64,000 bases of DNA from Idiomarina tyrosinivorans (lineage in GTDB: Bacteria; Pseudomonadota; Gammaproteobacteria; Enterobacterales; Alteromonadaceae). How positions within the stretch are numbered: the stretch's first letter is position 1; the number at the start of each line of letters is the position of its first letter. The stretch is from NCBI RefSeq assembly GCF_003987475.1, contig NZ_PIQH01000003.1, forward strand, positions 1 through 64,000, written 5' to 3'. The position numbers were made by a program, and so were the translations under genes. Below, in pieces: positions 36,592-45,689 of the stretch. The notes beneath the pieces were generated by a model. The model was given only the letters and a program-made list of their open reading frames with translations. It did no database searches and had not been told where the DNA came from.

Positions 36592-38288
36592 GCTAACTCT
36601 CTCTGTAGGGCTTTTCTGACTGTTTCCCAAGTGACTAACGCGAGTGGGTCATTGCTATCTTGATCGTAAATATATACAGCGCCGCGTCGTTGTGGTGACA
36701 AAATGTCGTAGACTTCGGACAGGGTTGCAGTAATCCGTAACCCCTGTAATGGCAAATAATTCAATGACGGATTTTCACCGTAAGCGGCGGCAATGTCATA
36801 GCTGACCATGCGATACTCCGGCTGATTATTTTCATTGACCGTCATCACCACGACCGATTGTGCTTGCGCGGTCTCCAAGGCATCGAGTAACTCTTCTTGG
36901 GTGGGGTCTAAAAGTAACTTGAATTCGCGTTCCATGACTGCTTCGACACCCGTTTTTTGCAGGGCAATGGTGACCGGCGCAATTTGGTAGGGTAAGTCTT
37001 GTAACTCAAGCTGGGCAATAAAAATAGACTTTGACCGAAACAGCTGGTTAGAGACCAGATATGCCGGCACGATAACCAGCATGGCTGGAATCACCACTTC
37101 GATGCTACCGGATAATTCTACAATCGCCAGCAACGCCGCCAGTGGTGCATGAATAGAGGCCGCCAACATGCCTGCCATGCCCAGCAGAATAAAGGTGTCG
37201 AAACTGTCGACTGGCATCCAATGCAGTGGACTGAGCAAACTCACGAAGAGTGCTGCCGAGATTGCACCAATACCAAATACAGAGCCTATTAATCCGCCGG
37301 GCACCCCCATTCCTAAAGCGACAGCAGCGGCCACAGTTTTAGCGAACAGTAAGGTAAAAATGACCGACATTGCGGGGTGACTCATAGCGACTTGCGCAAT
37401 CGCCGAAAGCCCCGGACCGTGGCTGCTGGGAATCAGCAGTGCCAAAATTGCGGTAATTAAACCAGCGAACAATAGTCGGGTAGATAATGCAATGGGTTGC
37501 ACGGTTTTCAGCACGTCTAACATTAACGCTTTGAAGACCACGCCAATAACCCCCAGCAACAGACCGAATAACACCACCGAAGGTAAAGTGGCGGGCTCAA
37601 TATTGACCGGAATCAGCATCGCAAACTCCGTGGTGGGTCCGAAAATCTGCTCAGTAATTAACGAGCCGGCCACCGCGGCTAACATCACGGGAATAAATAT
37701 GTGAACTTTATATTCCCGCAGAACCACTTCCATCACCAGTACCATTGCCGCCAAAGGTGTGTTAAAAGACGCGGCAATTGCCGCTGCAATGCCGCAAGCA
37801 GCGAGGGTACGGATGCTATTCTTGGGTGCATCAACGTGGTAGCCCAACCAAGTGGCACTGGCTGCACCCAAATGCACAGCAGGACCTTCGCGACCAACAC
37901 TGAAGCCGGCAATTAAGGCAATAATCCCGCCAAAAAACTGATTCAAGGTAGAACGCCACGGCAGAATCCCATAGTGCTGTTTCATGCGATGAATCACATA
38001 AGGAATGCCCAAACGGATGCGTTTAAAGCCGGTTAATTTGAACAGCAGGTAAATAATGGCGACAGCAACCAGCGGGATAACAAAGCGTGACACATCAGAC
38101 ATTGGCTGTTGCCACTGGGTGCTATTTCCGACAAGATAACCGCCGTGCTCAATGGCGAAGCGGAATAACACAATCACTAATGCCGCAGCGCAGCCACCAA
38201 GCAGCCCCATAAGGCAAATAGCCAGCGTGGTTGCGGGCCGAGCTAATTGCGATCGAAGCTGAAGTTGCAAAGTGCGCAGCAGGCGCAT
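36588..38288 (-). CDS. ClC family chloride channel / transporter
   Basis: This 566-residue membrane protein has the ClC fold. The gating glutamate is present in VGREGPAVHLG (Glu134), and the third anion-site motif appears as GMGVPGGLIGSVFG. The first selectivity motif, normally GSGIP, reads RLGIP (92-96), so the anion-coordinating serine is missing. A C-terminal cytoplasmic segment of about 140 residues resembles a pair of CBS domains. I chose the ATG at 38288, with AAGGA about 8 nt upstream, over a TTG 18 bases earlier. It is coupled to hemJ. Whether it is a channel or a proton-coupled exchanger cannot be decided here. Confidence 0.92.
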   Translation of the reverse strand: MRLLRTLQLQLRSQLARPATTLAICLMGLLGGCAAALVIVLFRFAIEHGGYLVGNSTQWQQPMSDVSRFVIPLVAVAIIYLLFKLTGFKRIRLGIPYVIHRMKQHYGILPWRSTLNQFFGGIIALIAGFSVGREGPAVHLGAASATWLGYHVDAPKNSIRTLAACGIAAAIAASFNTPLAAMVLVMEVVLREYKVHIFIPVMLAAVAGSLITEQIFGPTTEFAMLIPVNIEPATLPSVVLFGLLLGVIGVVFKALMLDVLKTVQPIALSTRLLFAGLITAILALLIPSSHGPGLSAIAQVAMSHPAMSVIFTLLFAKTVAAAVALGMGVPGGLIGSVFGIGAISAALFVSLLSPLHWMPVDSFDTFILLGMAGMLAASIHAPLAALLAIVELSGSIEVVIPAMLVIVPAYLVSNQLFRSKSIFIAQLELQDLPYQIAPVTIALQKTGVEAVMEREFKLLLDPTQEELLDALETAQAQSVVVMTVNENNQPEYRMVSYDIAAAYGENPSLNYLPLQGLRITATLSEVYDILSPQRRGAVYIYDQDSNDPLALVTWETVRKALQRELA

Positions 38289-38373
38289 GGGCAGTGTCCT
38301 TGGCAATCAGTCATGATAATGTGGTTACTGAGTGAGCTCAGTGTAACATATTACCAACAATAACAATCACCCG

Positions 38374-39138
38374 ATGAGTCAACAACTTATGAATGAAAAA
38401 TGGCGTCTCTCTTATTGGCAACAACGCTATGGGCGGTTACCCGTGATGTTGATATCGGTTGCCTGTTTGGCCATTTTGCTGTGGGCATCGTATCGCTTGG
38501 GAATGTGGTACGGCGGAGTATTGCAAGATAAAGTCGCACAACAAGGGCAGCAGTTAAGTCAGCTTTATCAACGCATTGAGCGGTTGGAATATCAACGCCA
38601 TGTGAACGAAGTGGAGTTGGATATTGAAAAGGCAGCCAACAGCAGCCTGCAACAGGAGCTCACGATTGCGCAAGATGAAAACTTCGGCTTGCGTCGGGAA
38701 TTAGCGTTTTACCAAAAGATCATGGCGCCAGAGTTGGAAGCGGATGGTGTGGTTATCGATTCATTCGTGTTAACGCCGAATATTGCTGAACGTCACTTCC
38801 ACTTTAAACTGGCGGTTATTCAACTCGAACGACGGCGTAAATTGATTGAGGGGCGCATTAGCATTCACTTGGTTGGTCGCTCAAATGGTGCGGTAAAGTC
38901 GTACGACCTGCTCGACTTAGCACGGATTAGCGATGCGGACCGCAAATTCGCGATGCGATACTTTAGCTTGTACGAGGGCGATTTCTTCTTGCCTGAAGAC
39001 TTTGTACCAGAACGTTTTGATGTCAAAGTGAGTTTACCCGAAAGCGCCCAACGCCAGCTTGAGCGACGATTTTACTGGCGCTCAGTGCTGCAAAGTGTCG
39101 AACCACGAGAGGGTGTCACCACCCATAGTAATACTTGA
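38374..39138 (+). CDS. DUF6776 family coiled-coil membrane protein
   Basis: This 254-residue protein has a short basic N-terminus, one membrane helix (about 23-43), a coiled coil (about 50-115, rich in Gln, Leu and Glu) and a small beta-rich C-terminal domain containing HFHFKLAVIQLERRRKLIEGRI and YFSLYEGDFFLPEDFVPERF. This matches DUF6776, a family of unknown function commonly found near erpA in marine gammaproteobacteria. It is 56 bases upstream of erpA on the same strand. Confidence 0.87.
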   Translation: MSQQLMNEKWRLSYWQQRYGRLPVMLISVACLAILLWASYRLGMWYGGVLQDKVAQQGQQLSQLYQRIERLEYQRHVNEVELDIEKAANSSLQQELTIAQDENFGLRRELAFYQKIMAPELEADGVVIDSFVLTPNIAERHFHFKLAVIQLERRRKLIEGRISIHLVGRSNGAVKSYDLLDLARISDADRKFAMRYFSLYEGDFFLPEDFVPERFDVKVSLPESAQRQLERRFYWRSVLQSVEPREGVTTHSNT

Positions 39139-39194
39139 CCCAAATAGTCGGGTAAGCGACAATGCGCGGGCAAATCATGGGAGGTAGTCGAACG

Positions 39195-39542
39195 ATGAGC
39201 GCAGTTGAAACCGCAATGCCAATTCAATTTACCGAAGCGGCAGCGAAAAAGGTTAAGAGCCTAATCGCGGAAGAACAGAACCCTAATTTAAAGTTGCGTG
39301 TCTACGTGACGGGTGGCGGCTGTTCGGGCTTTCAGTATGGTTTCACGTTTGATGAAAAATGTAACCCTGGCGATATGGAAATCGAGAAAGAAGGAGTATT
39401 GCTAGTGGTCGATCCGATGAGTTTGCAATACCTTGCCGGTGGTACCGTCAATTACGAAGAAGGCCTACAAGGCTCACGTTTCTTCGTGGATAACCCCAAC
39501 GCAACCACCACTTGTGGCTGTGGAGCCAGCTTCTCCATCTAA
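39195..39542 (+). CDS. erpA: Iron-sulfur cluster insertion protein ErpA
   Basis: This 115-residue A-type carrier delivers Fe-S clusters to target enzymes. The three cluster-binding cysteines are conserved: Cys43 in [11 protein letters not shown], and Cys107 and Cys109 in [35 protein letters not shown] is the ErpA-type centre. The ATG at 39195 gives almost exactly the E. coli length (114); GGGAGG lies about 10 nt upstream. Confidence 0.97.
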   Translation: MSAVETAMPIQFTEAAAKKVKSLIAEEQNPNLKLRVYVTGGGCSGFQYGFTFDEKCNPGDMEIEKEGVLLVVDPMSLQYLAGGTVNYEEGLQGSRFFVDNPNATTTCGCGASFSI

Positions 39543-39632
39543 CCGAGGGTCTGTGCTGTTCATCCTGCTTTGGATGCAGTGACCACCGAGTTGCGATAAA
39601 ATACCCCTCAGTTTTCACGCAGTGAGGTGGTA

Positions 39633-40955
39633 ATGAGCTTGTACGCAACCCATATTGAGACAGTAAAACAGCGTTTTGACGCTGCATTAGCCGCAACCGG
39701 TTTTGATTCGGTTTTAGTGTATGCCGGCCAGCCCCGAGTCGCCTTTTTGGACGACAACCCGTACCCCTTTCGCGTCAATCCATTATTTAAGTATTGGTTG
39801 CCGCTAACTGACAGTGCAAAAAGCGCGATTTTCTATCGCCGGGGTGATAGCAAGCCGACGTTATACTTTTTCCAAGCCAAAGATTTTTGGCATGCACCTG
39901 TTAATATGCCAGAAGCCGAGTGGCAACAGCACGTTACTGTCAAAGTCATCAGCGATCTAAAGCAGTTAGAAAGCGATTTAGGCAGCGCCCTGAAAGACAC
40001 AGCATTTTTAGGGGAGTACTTTGCGCAACCGGTGAAAGACTGGCAGGTTAAAGCGCGTAATCCGCAAGCCTTAATTGATCACTTGCACTTCCACCGAGCG
40101 ATTAAAACCAAATGGGAAGTGAGCAACCTGCGTGAAGCCAACCATTTAGCCGCCAAAGCCCATTTGGCTGCCAAGGCAGCGTTCTTTGAAGGTAAGAGTG
40201 AGTTCGCCATTCACCAAGCGTACTTGGACGAAATCACCATGCGAGAATCGGAAGAGCCCTATAACAGCATCGTGGCGTTGAATGAGCACCCTGCTATTTT
40301 GCATTACGACGTGTATGACCGCAGCGCGCCAGCCGAATCGCGTTCGTTCTTGATTGATGCTGGCGCAACCTACAACGGTTACTGCGCAGACATTACCCGA
40401 ACCTACGCACGCGAAACCGGATTTTATGCAGACATCGTAAAAGCTGTTGATGATGCACAGAAAGCAGTTCTGGCTGAAATCCGTCCAGGTAAAAGCTACT
40501 ACGACTTGCATGTTTCTCAGCATATGAAGCTGGCACAAATCCTATCTGACTTTGATTTTGTTAAAGGCGATGTCGATAGTATTTATCAGAAAGGCTACAC
40601 CAGCGCCTTTATGCCACACGGTCTAGGCCACTTCATTGGGCTTCAAGTACACGATGTCGGCGGTTTTATGAAGGCCGATGATGGCAGTGAATATGCCCGT
40701 GATGATCGCCACCCATTCTTGCGCTTGTTGCGTCCTATCGAGCAAGGGCAAGTATTCACCATCGAACCAGGTATGTATGTGGTTGACCAACTGCTAGAGG
40801 CACACAAAGACAGCACCGATATCAACTGGGCGAAGGTTGACCAGTTGCGTCCGTTTGGTGGTGTGCGGATAGAAGATAGTGTGGTGGTTGGTGCTGATGG
40901 CGATAACGAAAACCTGACGCGCGATGCCTTCACTAAATTAGGTGAAGCGCAGTAA
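39633..40955 (+). CDS. pepQ: Xaa-Pro dipeptidase (prolidase)
   Basis: This 440-residue M24 metallopeptidase cleaves dipeptides with C-terminal proline. Members from marine gammaproteobacteria also hydrolyse organophosphates (OPAA). Metal-binding residues lie in LIDAGATYNGYCADITRTYA, FMPHGLGHFIGLQVHDVGG, FTIEPGMYV and GGVRIEDSVVV. The ATG at 39633 has AGTGAGG 5 nt upstream. The stop is immediately adjacent to the convergent anmK stop, with no bases between, leaving no room for a terminator outside the coding sequences. Confidence 0.96.
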   Translation: MSLYATHIETVKQRFDAALAATGFDSVLVYAGQPRVAFLDDNPYPFRVNPLFKYWLPLTDSAKSAIFYRRGDSKPTLYFFQAKDFWHAPVNMPEAEWQQHVTVKVISDLKQLESDLGSALKDTAFLGEYFAQPVKDWQVKARNPQALIDHLHFHRAIKTKWEVSNLREANHLAAKAHLAAKAAFFEGKSEFAIHQAYLDEITMRESEEPYNSIVALNEHPAILHYDVYDRSAPAESRSFLIDAGATYNGYCADITRTYARETGFYADIVKAVDDAQKAVLAEIRPGKSYYDLHVSQHMKLAQILSDFDFVKGDVDSIYQKGYTSAFMPHGLGHFIGLQVHDVGGFMKADDGSEYARDDRHPFLRLLRPIEQGQVFTIEPGMYVVDQLLEAHKDSTDINWAKVDQLRPFGGVRIEDSVVVGADGDNENLTRDAFTKLGEAQ

Positions 40956-42080
40956 TTAATCGGGGAGGTACTTCACTCCCAATATTGCCGGGCTACTCGC
41001 TCCTGTTACCGCAGGCAGGTTGCCCGGTTTTTTATGTTCGAAACACCAACCTAGCCAAGCAAACGCCATCGCCTCAACCCACTGCGGTTCTACCCCAAGC
41101 TGCTCTGTGGTTGCCAGCGTAATAGTGCGCGGCAATGCCTGTTGTAATGCTTCCATCAATAACGGATTCAGCGCGCCACCACCGCAAACATAAAGTCGCT
41201 GTGGTTGTTGCGGTAAAAAGCGTTCAACCGCATCGGCGACAGTTTTAGCGCTCAATGCCACCAACGTGCGCTGCACATCGGTAGCAGCGATGTCGCCACA
41301 GGCTTGGATATGCGCAGTTAACCACGGCAAATGGAAGTCGTCACGGCCAGTACTTTTTGGTGGTTGACGATTAAAGTACGGGTCTGACAGTAGGCGCGCC
41401 AAAAGTTGAGGGTGTACCTGCCCCTGAGCTGCCCAGTTACCGCCTTCATCAAACCCTTGGCCGTTGTGGTGTGCTTGATACCATTGGTCGAGCAGGGTAT
41501 TTGCTGGGCCGGTATCAAATCCGGTAACGGCGTCGGCGGCGCCTGGTAGCCAGGTGATATTTGCAATCCCCCCGAGATTGAGAATCGCCGTCGGTTGATC
41601 CGCGCGGGCAAATACCGCCTGATGATAAGCTGGTACTAGCGGTGCGCCCTCGCCGCCAAGCAGTATATCTTTGCGGCGGAACTCGCTAATAACAGGAATG
41701 GCGGTTAACAAAGCTAAGCGCATGGGGTCACCGATTTGCACGGTGTAGGGTGGTTTAGCCTGTGGTTGATGACGAATGGTTTGGCCGTGGCTAGCAATCG
41801 CCGTGATATCAGTGGCTTTAAGTTGTGCCTGCGCTAAAACCTCGGCAACCACCAAAGCACAGGCTTCAGCGAATGCGGCTTCCGCTGCAGCGATGCGCTC
41901 AACTTCGTTGTCGCCGCTGTGACACAGTGCCAGTAAAGATTGTTGCAATGCCCTTGGCATAGCGAGACTGTAGCTCGCACGCAGCTCGGCTTGTTTGGGA
42001 TTCGCAAAATCGACGACGACGGCATCGATAGCATCCATACTGGTGCCAGACATGATGCCGATATAGTAGTCGCCCGCCAT
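40956..42080 (-). CDS. anmK: Anhydro-N-acetylmuramic acid kinase
   Basis: This 374-residue enzyme opens and phosphorylates 1,6-anhydro-MurNAc recovered from old cell wall, giving MurNAc-6-phosphate. It has the ATP-site N-terminus YYIGIMSGTSMDAIDAVVVDF, IASHGQTIRHQP, NLGGIANITWLP, GFDTGPANTLLDQW and YVCGGGALNPLLM. Its start overlaps the stop of the M23 peptidase gene by one base, coupling a recycling enzyme to a wall hydrolase. The window also encodes the alternative AmgK/MurU route. Confidence 0.97.
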   Translation of the reverse strand: MAGDYYIGIMSGTSMDAIDAVVVDFANPKQAELRASYSLAMPRALQQSLLALCHSGDNEVERIAAAEAAFAEACALVVAEVLAQAQLKATDITAIASHGQTIRHQPQAKPPYTVQIGDPMRLALLTAIPVISEFRRKDILLGGEGAPLVPAYHQAVFARADQPTAILNLGGIANITWLPGAADAVTGFDTGPANTLLDQWYQAHHNGQGFDEGGNWAAQGQVHPQLLARLLSDPYFNRQPPKSTGRDDFHLPWLTAHIQACGDIAATDVQRTLVALSAKTVADAVERFLPQQPQRLYVCGGGALNPLLMEALQQALPRTITLATTEQLGVEPQWVEAMAFAWLGWCFEHKKPGNLPAVTGASSPAILGVKYLPD

Positions 42081-43393
42081 TAGCGCATCGCCAAATAAAC
42101 GCGCTTATTATTTTCCAACATTGCCATCAACTGGTCAGCCTTCGCGCGGAACGCTGGCAACTGCGAGTCATCCAACGATTTTGCTTTCGGTAGCTCGACG
42201 CTACGCGGGTTACGATGGACGCCGTCGACAAGGAATTCGTAGTGCAAATGCGCACCGGTGACACGCCCTGTAGAACCCAGTTTACCGATTATCTGGCCTT
42301 GGTGAACACGTTCGCCATTACGTACCAGCTTTTTACTCAAGTGCAGGTACTTGGTCACGTAGCGTTCACCGTGTTGAATAAAAATATAGTTACCATTCAA
42401 ACGGTTATAAGAGCTAGCGATAACTTTGCCATCGCCCGATGCCATAATTGGGGTGCCAACTGGGGCGACGTAATCAATCCCGTTGTGCGGTGCTATGCGC
42501 CCTGTCACAGGGTGCAGACGGCGTGGATTAAAGCTAGAGCTGATGTAGGTGAAGTTAACCGGAGAACGTAAAAAGGTTTTACGCATGGCACGACCGTTCG
42601 GTGTGTAATATTGGCCGTTGTCGTTGAATACCGCCTGGAAATACTCGCCATTATTGACAAACTCAGCAGCAAGAATACGGCCATAACCCACAAACTCACC
42701 GTCGATAAATTGCTTTTCGTACATCACGCTAAACTCGTCGCCTTTGCGTAAATCTAAAGCAAAGTCGATGTCCCAGCCGAAGATGTTCGCAATGCTCATG
42801 ATCTGGCCTTCGGTCAGGCCAGCGTCGATACCCGCATTCCAAAAACTTGATGTAATTACTGCGTGCGCAAACTGGTTGCGGACTTCAACCTGACGCTTTT
42901 CTACCTCGGCAACATAGCTATCGTTTTGGCGTGTGATCAATAGCGTGTCGGTATCCGACAGCGGGTACACTAACTGCACTAAGCCACCGTCACCATCTTG
43001 CGCGAAACGCAGACGTTCACCCGGGTGCAAGTTACGTAAAATTTTACTCTCGTCACCAGACTCAGTCACTTCATAAAGTTGTCGCGGACTTAGCCCCATG
43101 TGCTCAAAGATTTTCGCCAGACTATCGCCTGAACGAACTTTGTAAGAGCGCCAATTTAACGCATTTTCCGGATCTTGTTCATCGACATCCGGCGCTGGCA
43201 ACGCCAAAGCAAGATCATAGCGTTGGCCGGGAATAAGTTGTTCCGCAGGAGTGCTATTACGAGAAGCGGTTGCTTGGTCGGAGGGGACCAGCAACAGAAT
43301 AAACATCAAGGTGCTGATAAAACTTAGCAGCACTTGGTGGCGGTGCGGGAGCTGGGCAAGCAGCTGGCGCATTTTTTTAATTACAGACGTCAT
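42080..43393 (-). CDS. M23 peptidoglycan endopeptidase (MepM-like)
   Basis: This 437-residue envelope protein has one N-terminal membrane segment (about 18-38), a LysM/OapA-like region (YKVRSGDSLAKIFEHMGLSPRQLYEV, about 84-110) and a C-terminal M23 domain. The zinc ligands are present: His303 and Asp307 in PHNGIDYVAP, and His382/His384 in GAHLHYE. It therefore looks catalytically competent, unlike EnvC/NlpD-type activators. Closest known type is MepM (YebA), which cuts D-Ala-mDAP crosslinks during wall growth. It is directly upstream of anmK, as in related marine genera. Confidence 0.93.
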   Translation of the reverse strand: MTSVIKKMRQLLAQLPHRHQVLLSFISTLMFILLLVPSDQATASRNSTPAEQLIPGQRYDLALALPAPDVDEQDPENALNWRSYKVRSGDSLAKIFEHMGLSPRQLYEVTESGDESKILRNLHPGERLRFAQDGDGGLVQLVYPLSDTDTLLITRQNDSYVAEVEKRQVEVRNQFAHAVITSSFWNAGIDAGLTEGQIMSIANIFGWDIDFALDLRKGDEFSVMYEKQFIDGEFVGYGRILAAEFVNNGEYFQAVFNDNGQYYTPNGRAMRKTFLRSPVNFTYISSSFNPRRLHPVTGRIAPHNGIDYVAPVGTPIMASGDGKVIASSYNRLNGNYIFIQHGERYVTKYLHLSKKLVRNGERVHQGQIIGKLGSTGRVTGAHLHYEFLVDGVHRNPRSVELPKAKSLDDSQLPAFRAKADQLMAMLENNKRVYLAMR

Positions 43394-43588
43394 GTGTTAG
43401 CGCATATTCGTTATTGTCGGTGAATCAAAACAGCAAAAGCCATATAACCCCAGATTCACTGAGTCTTTTGCAGGATAATACGAAAAAAACGGGAATACCA
43501 GTGCACAATGCTTAAAACCTTGCCATGGTTGGCGTAGAATAACCGTTTTTACCCATGCTACGACCGCACAAAAAGGAGAAAGTTTGCA

Positions 43589-44791
43589 ATGAGTGTGTCG
43601 GTAGACGAAGCCATCGCGGAATTAACACGCGGTGCCGATGAAGTATTGCTTGAGCAAGAACTCAAAGAAAAATTGTCTGAAAACAAACCGTTAGTCGTAA
43701 AAGCTGGGTTCGATCCAACCGCACCTGATTTACACCTAGGGCACACGGTTTTGATCAATAAAATGCGAGCGTTCCAAGACTTGGGACATCGAGTAGTTTT
43801 TTTGATTGGGGATTTCACCGGCATGATCGGTGACCCAACCGGAAAAAATGCAACGCGCAAACCGCTCACCCCAGAGCAAGTGCTCGCTAACGCGGAAACC
43901 TATAAAGAGCAAGTGTTCAAGATCCTCGATCCCGAAAAGACCGAAATTCGCTTTAATTCAGAATGGATGCAAAAGCTCGGTGCAGACGGCATGATCAAAC
44001 TCGCCGCGCGCCACACCGTAGCGCGGATGCTGGAACGCGATGACTTTAAAAAGCGTTACCAGTCGAACCAACCCATCGCTATCCATGAGTTTCTCTACCC
44101 CTTAGTGCAAGGCTGGGATTCCGTGGCATTAGAAGCCGACATCGAACTCGGTGGTACCGACCAGCGCTTCAACCTGCTGATGGGACGCGAATTACAAAAA
44201 GAAGAAGGCCAACGCCCACAGACAGTCATGATGATGCCATTGTTAGAAGGCCTTGATGGCGTTCAGAAAATGTCAAAATCACTCAATAACTACATCGGTA
44301 TTACCGAGCCAGCGAACGAAATGTTCGGCAAGGTTATGTCGATTTCTGACGAATTGATGTGGCGTTACTTCGAACTGCTAAGTTTCCGCCCGTTACAGGA
44401 AATCGACGCCTTGAAGCAATCGGTGGAAGACGGTGCCAACCCACGTGATGTAAAAATTGCCTTAGCAAAAGAAATCATCGCCCGTTTCCATGACGAAGCC
44501 GCCGCCGAAGCCGCACATCAAGATTTTACCCAGCGCTTCTCTAAAAATGCGTTACCAGACGATATCCCAGAGCGAACTGTAGACAGCAAAGGCGAAGGCA
44601 TGGCGATCGGCAACTTACTCAAAGAAGCCGAACTCGTAGCCTCAACTTCAGAAGCCCTGCGAATGATCAAACAAGGTGCAGTAAAACTCGACGGCGAGAA
44701 AATCTCCGATACCCGCTGGCAGTGCCCAGCAGGAACCTCTGGCGTTCTCCAAGTCGGCAAGCGCCGCTTCGCTAAAGTGACACTAAGCTAA
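43589..44791 (+). CDS. tyrS: Tyrosyl-tRNA synthetase
   Basis: This 400-residue class I synthetase has HLGH (49-52) in [15 protein letters not shown] (227-231) and a C-terminal S4 RNA-binding domain. The overall sequence is the shorter TyrZ-like subgroup common in marine gammaproteobacteria, rather than the 424-residue E. coli form. AAAGGAGAAAG precedes the ATG. It reads into the structured gene-free region; I see no intrinsic terminator directly after its stop. Confidence 0.97.
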   Translation: MSVSVDEAIAELTRGADEVLLEQELKEKLSENKPLVVKAGFDPTAPDLHLGHTVLINKMRAFQDLGHRVVFLIGDFTGMIGDPTGKNATRKPLTPEQVLANAETYKEQVFKILDPEKTEIRFNSEWMQKLGADGMIKLAARHTVARMLERDDFKKRYQSNQPIAIHEFLYPLVQGWDSVALEADIELGGTDQRFNLLMGRELQKEEGQRPQTVMMMPLLEGLDGVQKMSKSLNNYIGITEPANEMFGKVMSISDELMWRYFELLSFRPLQEIDALKQSVEDGANPRDVKIALAKEIIARFHDEAAAEAAHQDFTQRFSKNALPDDIPERTVDSKGEGMAIGNLLKEAELVASTSEALRMIKQGAVKLDGEKISDTRWQCPAGTSGVLQVGKRRFAKVTLS

Positions 44792-44903
44792 CCCGAGCAG
44801 CGGTTTACCCTATACTGCGACCGGCGGCTTATGCTCGCGGCATCGTCAGGGTTGGGATTGCTTGTTCCCTACCACGGAGTCTAGCTTGGGCGCGTCGGCA
44901 ATT

Positions 44904-45204
44904 CTTTACTGCGGCCTATGGCTGCGGCCCGCGGCATCGTTAGGGTTGGGGGAAGGCTCGGAGTGTGGGCGCTTGGGTGGTTAGTGCTCAGCGTCCCGCT
45001 GGTTCACGGTGTCTCCGGTAAAAAGACGCTCGAGCCATCCATGGCCGCTCAGTCTCTGGCCCTCCCTGGCCAGAGATGCTTTTTACCGGAGCCCCCGCGC
45101 CCCAACGATACGCTCATCAATATCGAGGAAAACACGCCCACACCCCGAGCCAAATAGGTGCGGAGAAGCGATGCCGCCCACCATCGCGGAAAGCCGCAGT
45201 AAAG
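44904..45204 (+). ncRNA. Structured module A (candidate non-coding RNA or folded DNA element)
   Basis: A nested set of perfect or near-perfect helices spans 301 bases. P1: CTTTACTGCGGC (44904-44915) with 45193-45204. P2: CGGCATCG (44932-44939) with 45169-45176. P3: 44955-44971 with 45135-45151, 16 of 17 pairs and one internal mismatch. P4: the small hairpin CAGCG-TCC-CGCTG. P5: CTCCGGTAAAAAG (45013-45025) with 45079-45091. Inside P5 lie a CCAT-CC-ATGG hairpin and a TCTCTGGCC/GGCCAGAGA hairpin. GTTCACG and GCGCCCCAACG flank P5 unpaired. A diverged copy (module B) keeps the same helices with compensatory changes. The class is not recognised. Orientation is assigned as downstream of tyrS. Confidence 0.7.
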
Positions 45205-45259
45205 AAGTACCAGCCTTTATCTATTAGCCGTTATCCACCAGCTTCAGACAGCCTGCTTG

Positions 45260-45582
45260 GGGTTGGTTGTTCTCTACCACGGCGCGCTGGGTGTGGCTTC
45301 GGCATCGCTTCTCCGTAGCCCTAAGCTTGGGGTGTAGGCGCGACTTCCCCCACATTTAACGCACAACGTTGGGGCGCGAAGCTGGGGAAAAAGTATCTCC
45401 GGCCATGGACGGCCGGAGACTAAGCGCCTCATGGATGAGCTCGAGCGGCTTTTTCCCCAGCTTCGTGAACCGGCGGGGTGCCGTGCAATGACTCTAACAA
45501 GCGCCTACACACCAAGCGCCCTCCAGCCCCTCACGATGCCGACGTACCCAAGCTAATCGCCGTGGTAGAGAGCAACCAACCC
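45260..45582 (-). ncRNA. Structured module B (inverted, diverged copy of module A)
   Basis: Read leftward, this repeats the architecture of module A over 323 bases. Terminal helix: 45260-45284 with 45558-45582 (24 of 25 pairs plus a wobble). P2: GGCATCG/CGATGCC, kept. P3: 45325-45341 with 45501-45517, one internal mismatch at the same position as in A. P4: CGGC-ACCCC-GCCG. P5: 45378-45393 with 45449-45464, 16 bp. Inside P5 are CTCAT-CC-ATGAG and TCTCCGGCC/GGCCGGAGA. GTTCACG and GCGCCCCAACG are conserved unpaired. Many helix positions differ from A, yet both strands of the helix change together. It lies downstream of the chemoreceptor gene, beyond that gene's terminator, so expression would need its own promoter. 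Confidence 0.7.
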
Positions 45583-45640
45583 TGACGATGCCGCGAGCCC
45601 AAACCCCCGGTCGCGGTAAAGAATTGGTACTTTAACGCAG

Positions 45641-45673
45641 GCACAAAAAAGCCCGCGGCTGCGGGCTTTTGTG
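45641..45673 (-). terminator. Terminator of the chemoreceptor gene
   Basis: GCCCGC-GGCT-GCGGGC (45651-45666) is flanked by A-rich sequence on the left and TTTT on the right, so it can act in both directions. Read leftward it has a run of six T. It separates the chemoreceptor gene from module B. Confidence 0.9.
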
Positions 45674-45689
45674 GTTTGGCTTGTGCGGT

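Larger units (their letters stand above)
44814..45617. repeat. Outer inverted repeat enclosing the two structured modules
   Basis: The left arm (44814-44900) and right arm (45537-45617) are inverted copies of each other over about 85 bases. Shared pieces, read inward from the left or on the complement from the right, include CTCGCGGCATCGTCAGGGTT, CTACCACGG and TAGCTTGGG. Together with modules A and B they account for nearly all of the 898 bases between tyrS and the chemoreceptor gene. The duplicated opening (CTTTACTGCGGC-like) suggests that parts of the element were duplicated and inverted. No protein-coding gene is credible here, because the open frames follow the palindromes. Confidence 0.8.

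Noticed and set aside
44918-45318. Short open frames in the tyrS-chemoreceptor gap
   Set aside because: They run through strongly palindromic DNA, differ between modules A and B and resemble no protein. The helices explain the sequence.
44904-45582. Integron attC sites
   Set aside because: The elements are more than twice the usual maximum attC length, have branched rather than single-hairpin folds and no integrase or cassette genes nearby.
44904-45582. A tRNA, tmRNA, RNase P RNA or 6S RNA
   Set aside because: None of their invariant motifs is visible, and two inverted copies would be unusual for any of them.
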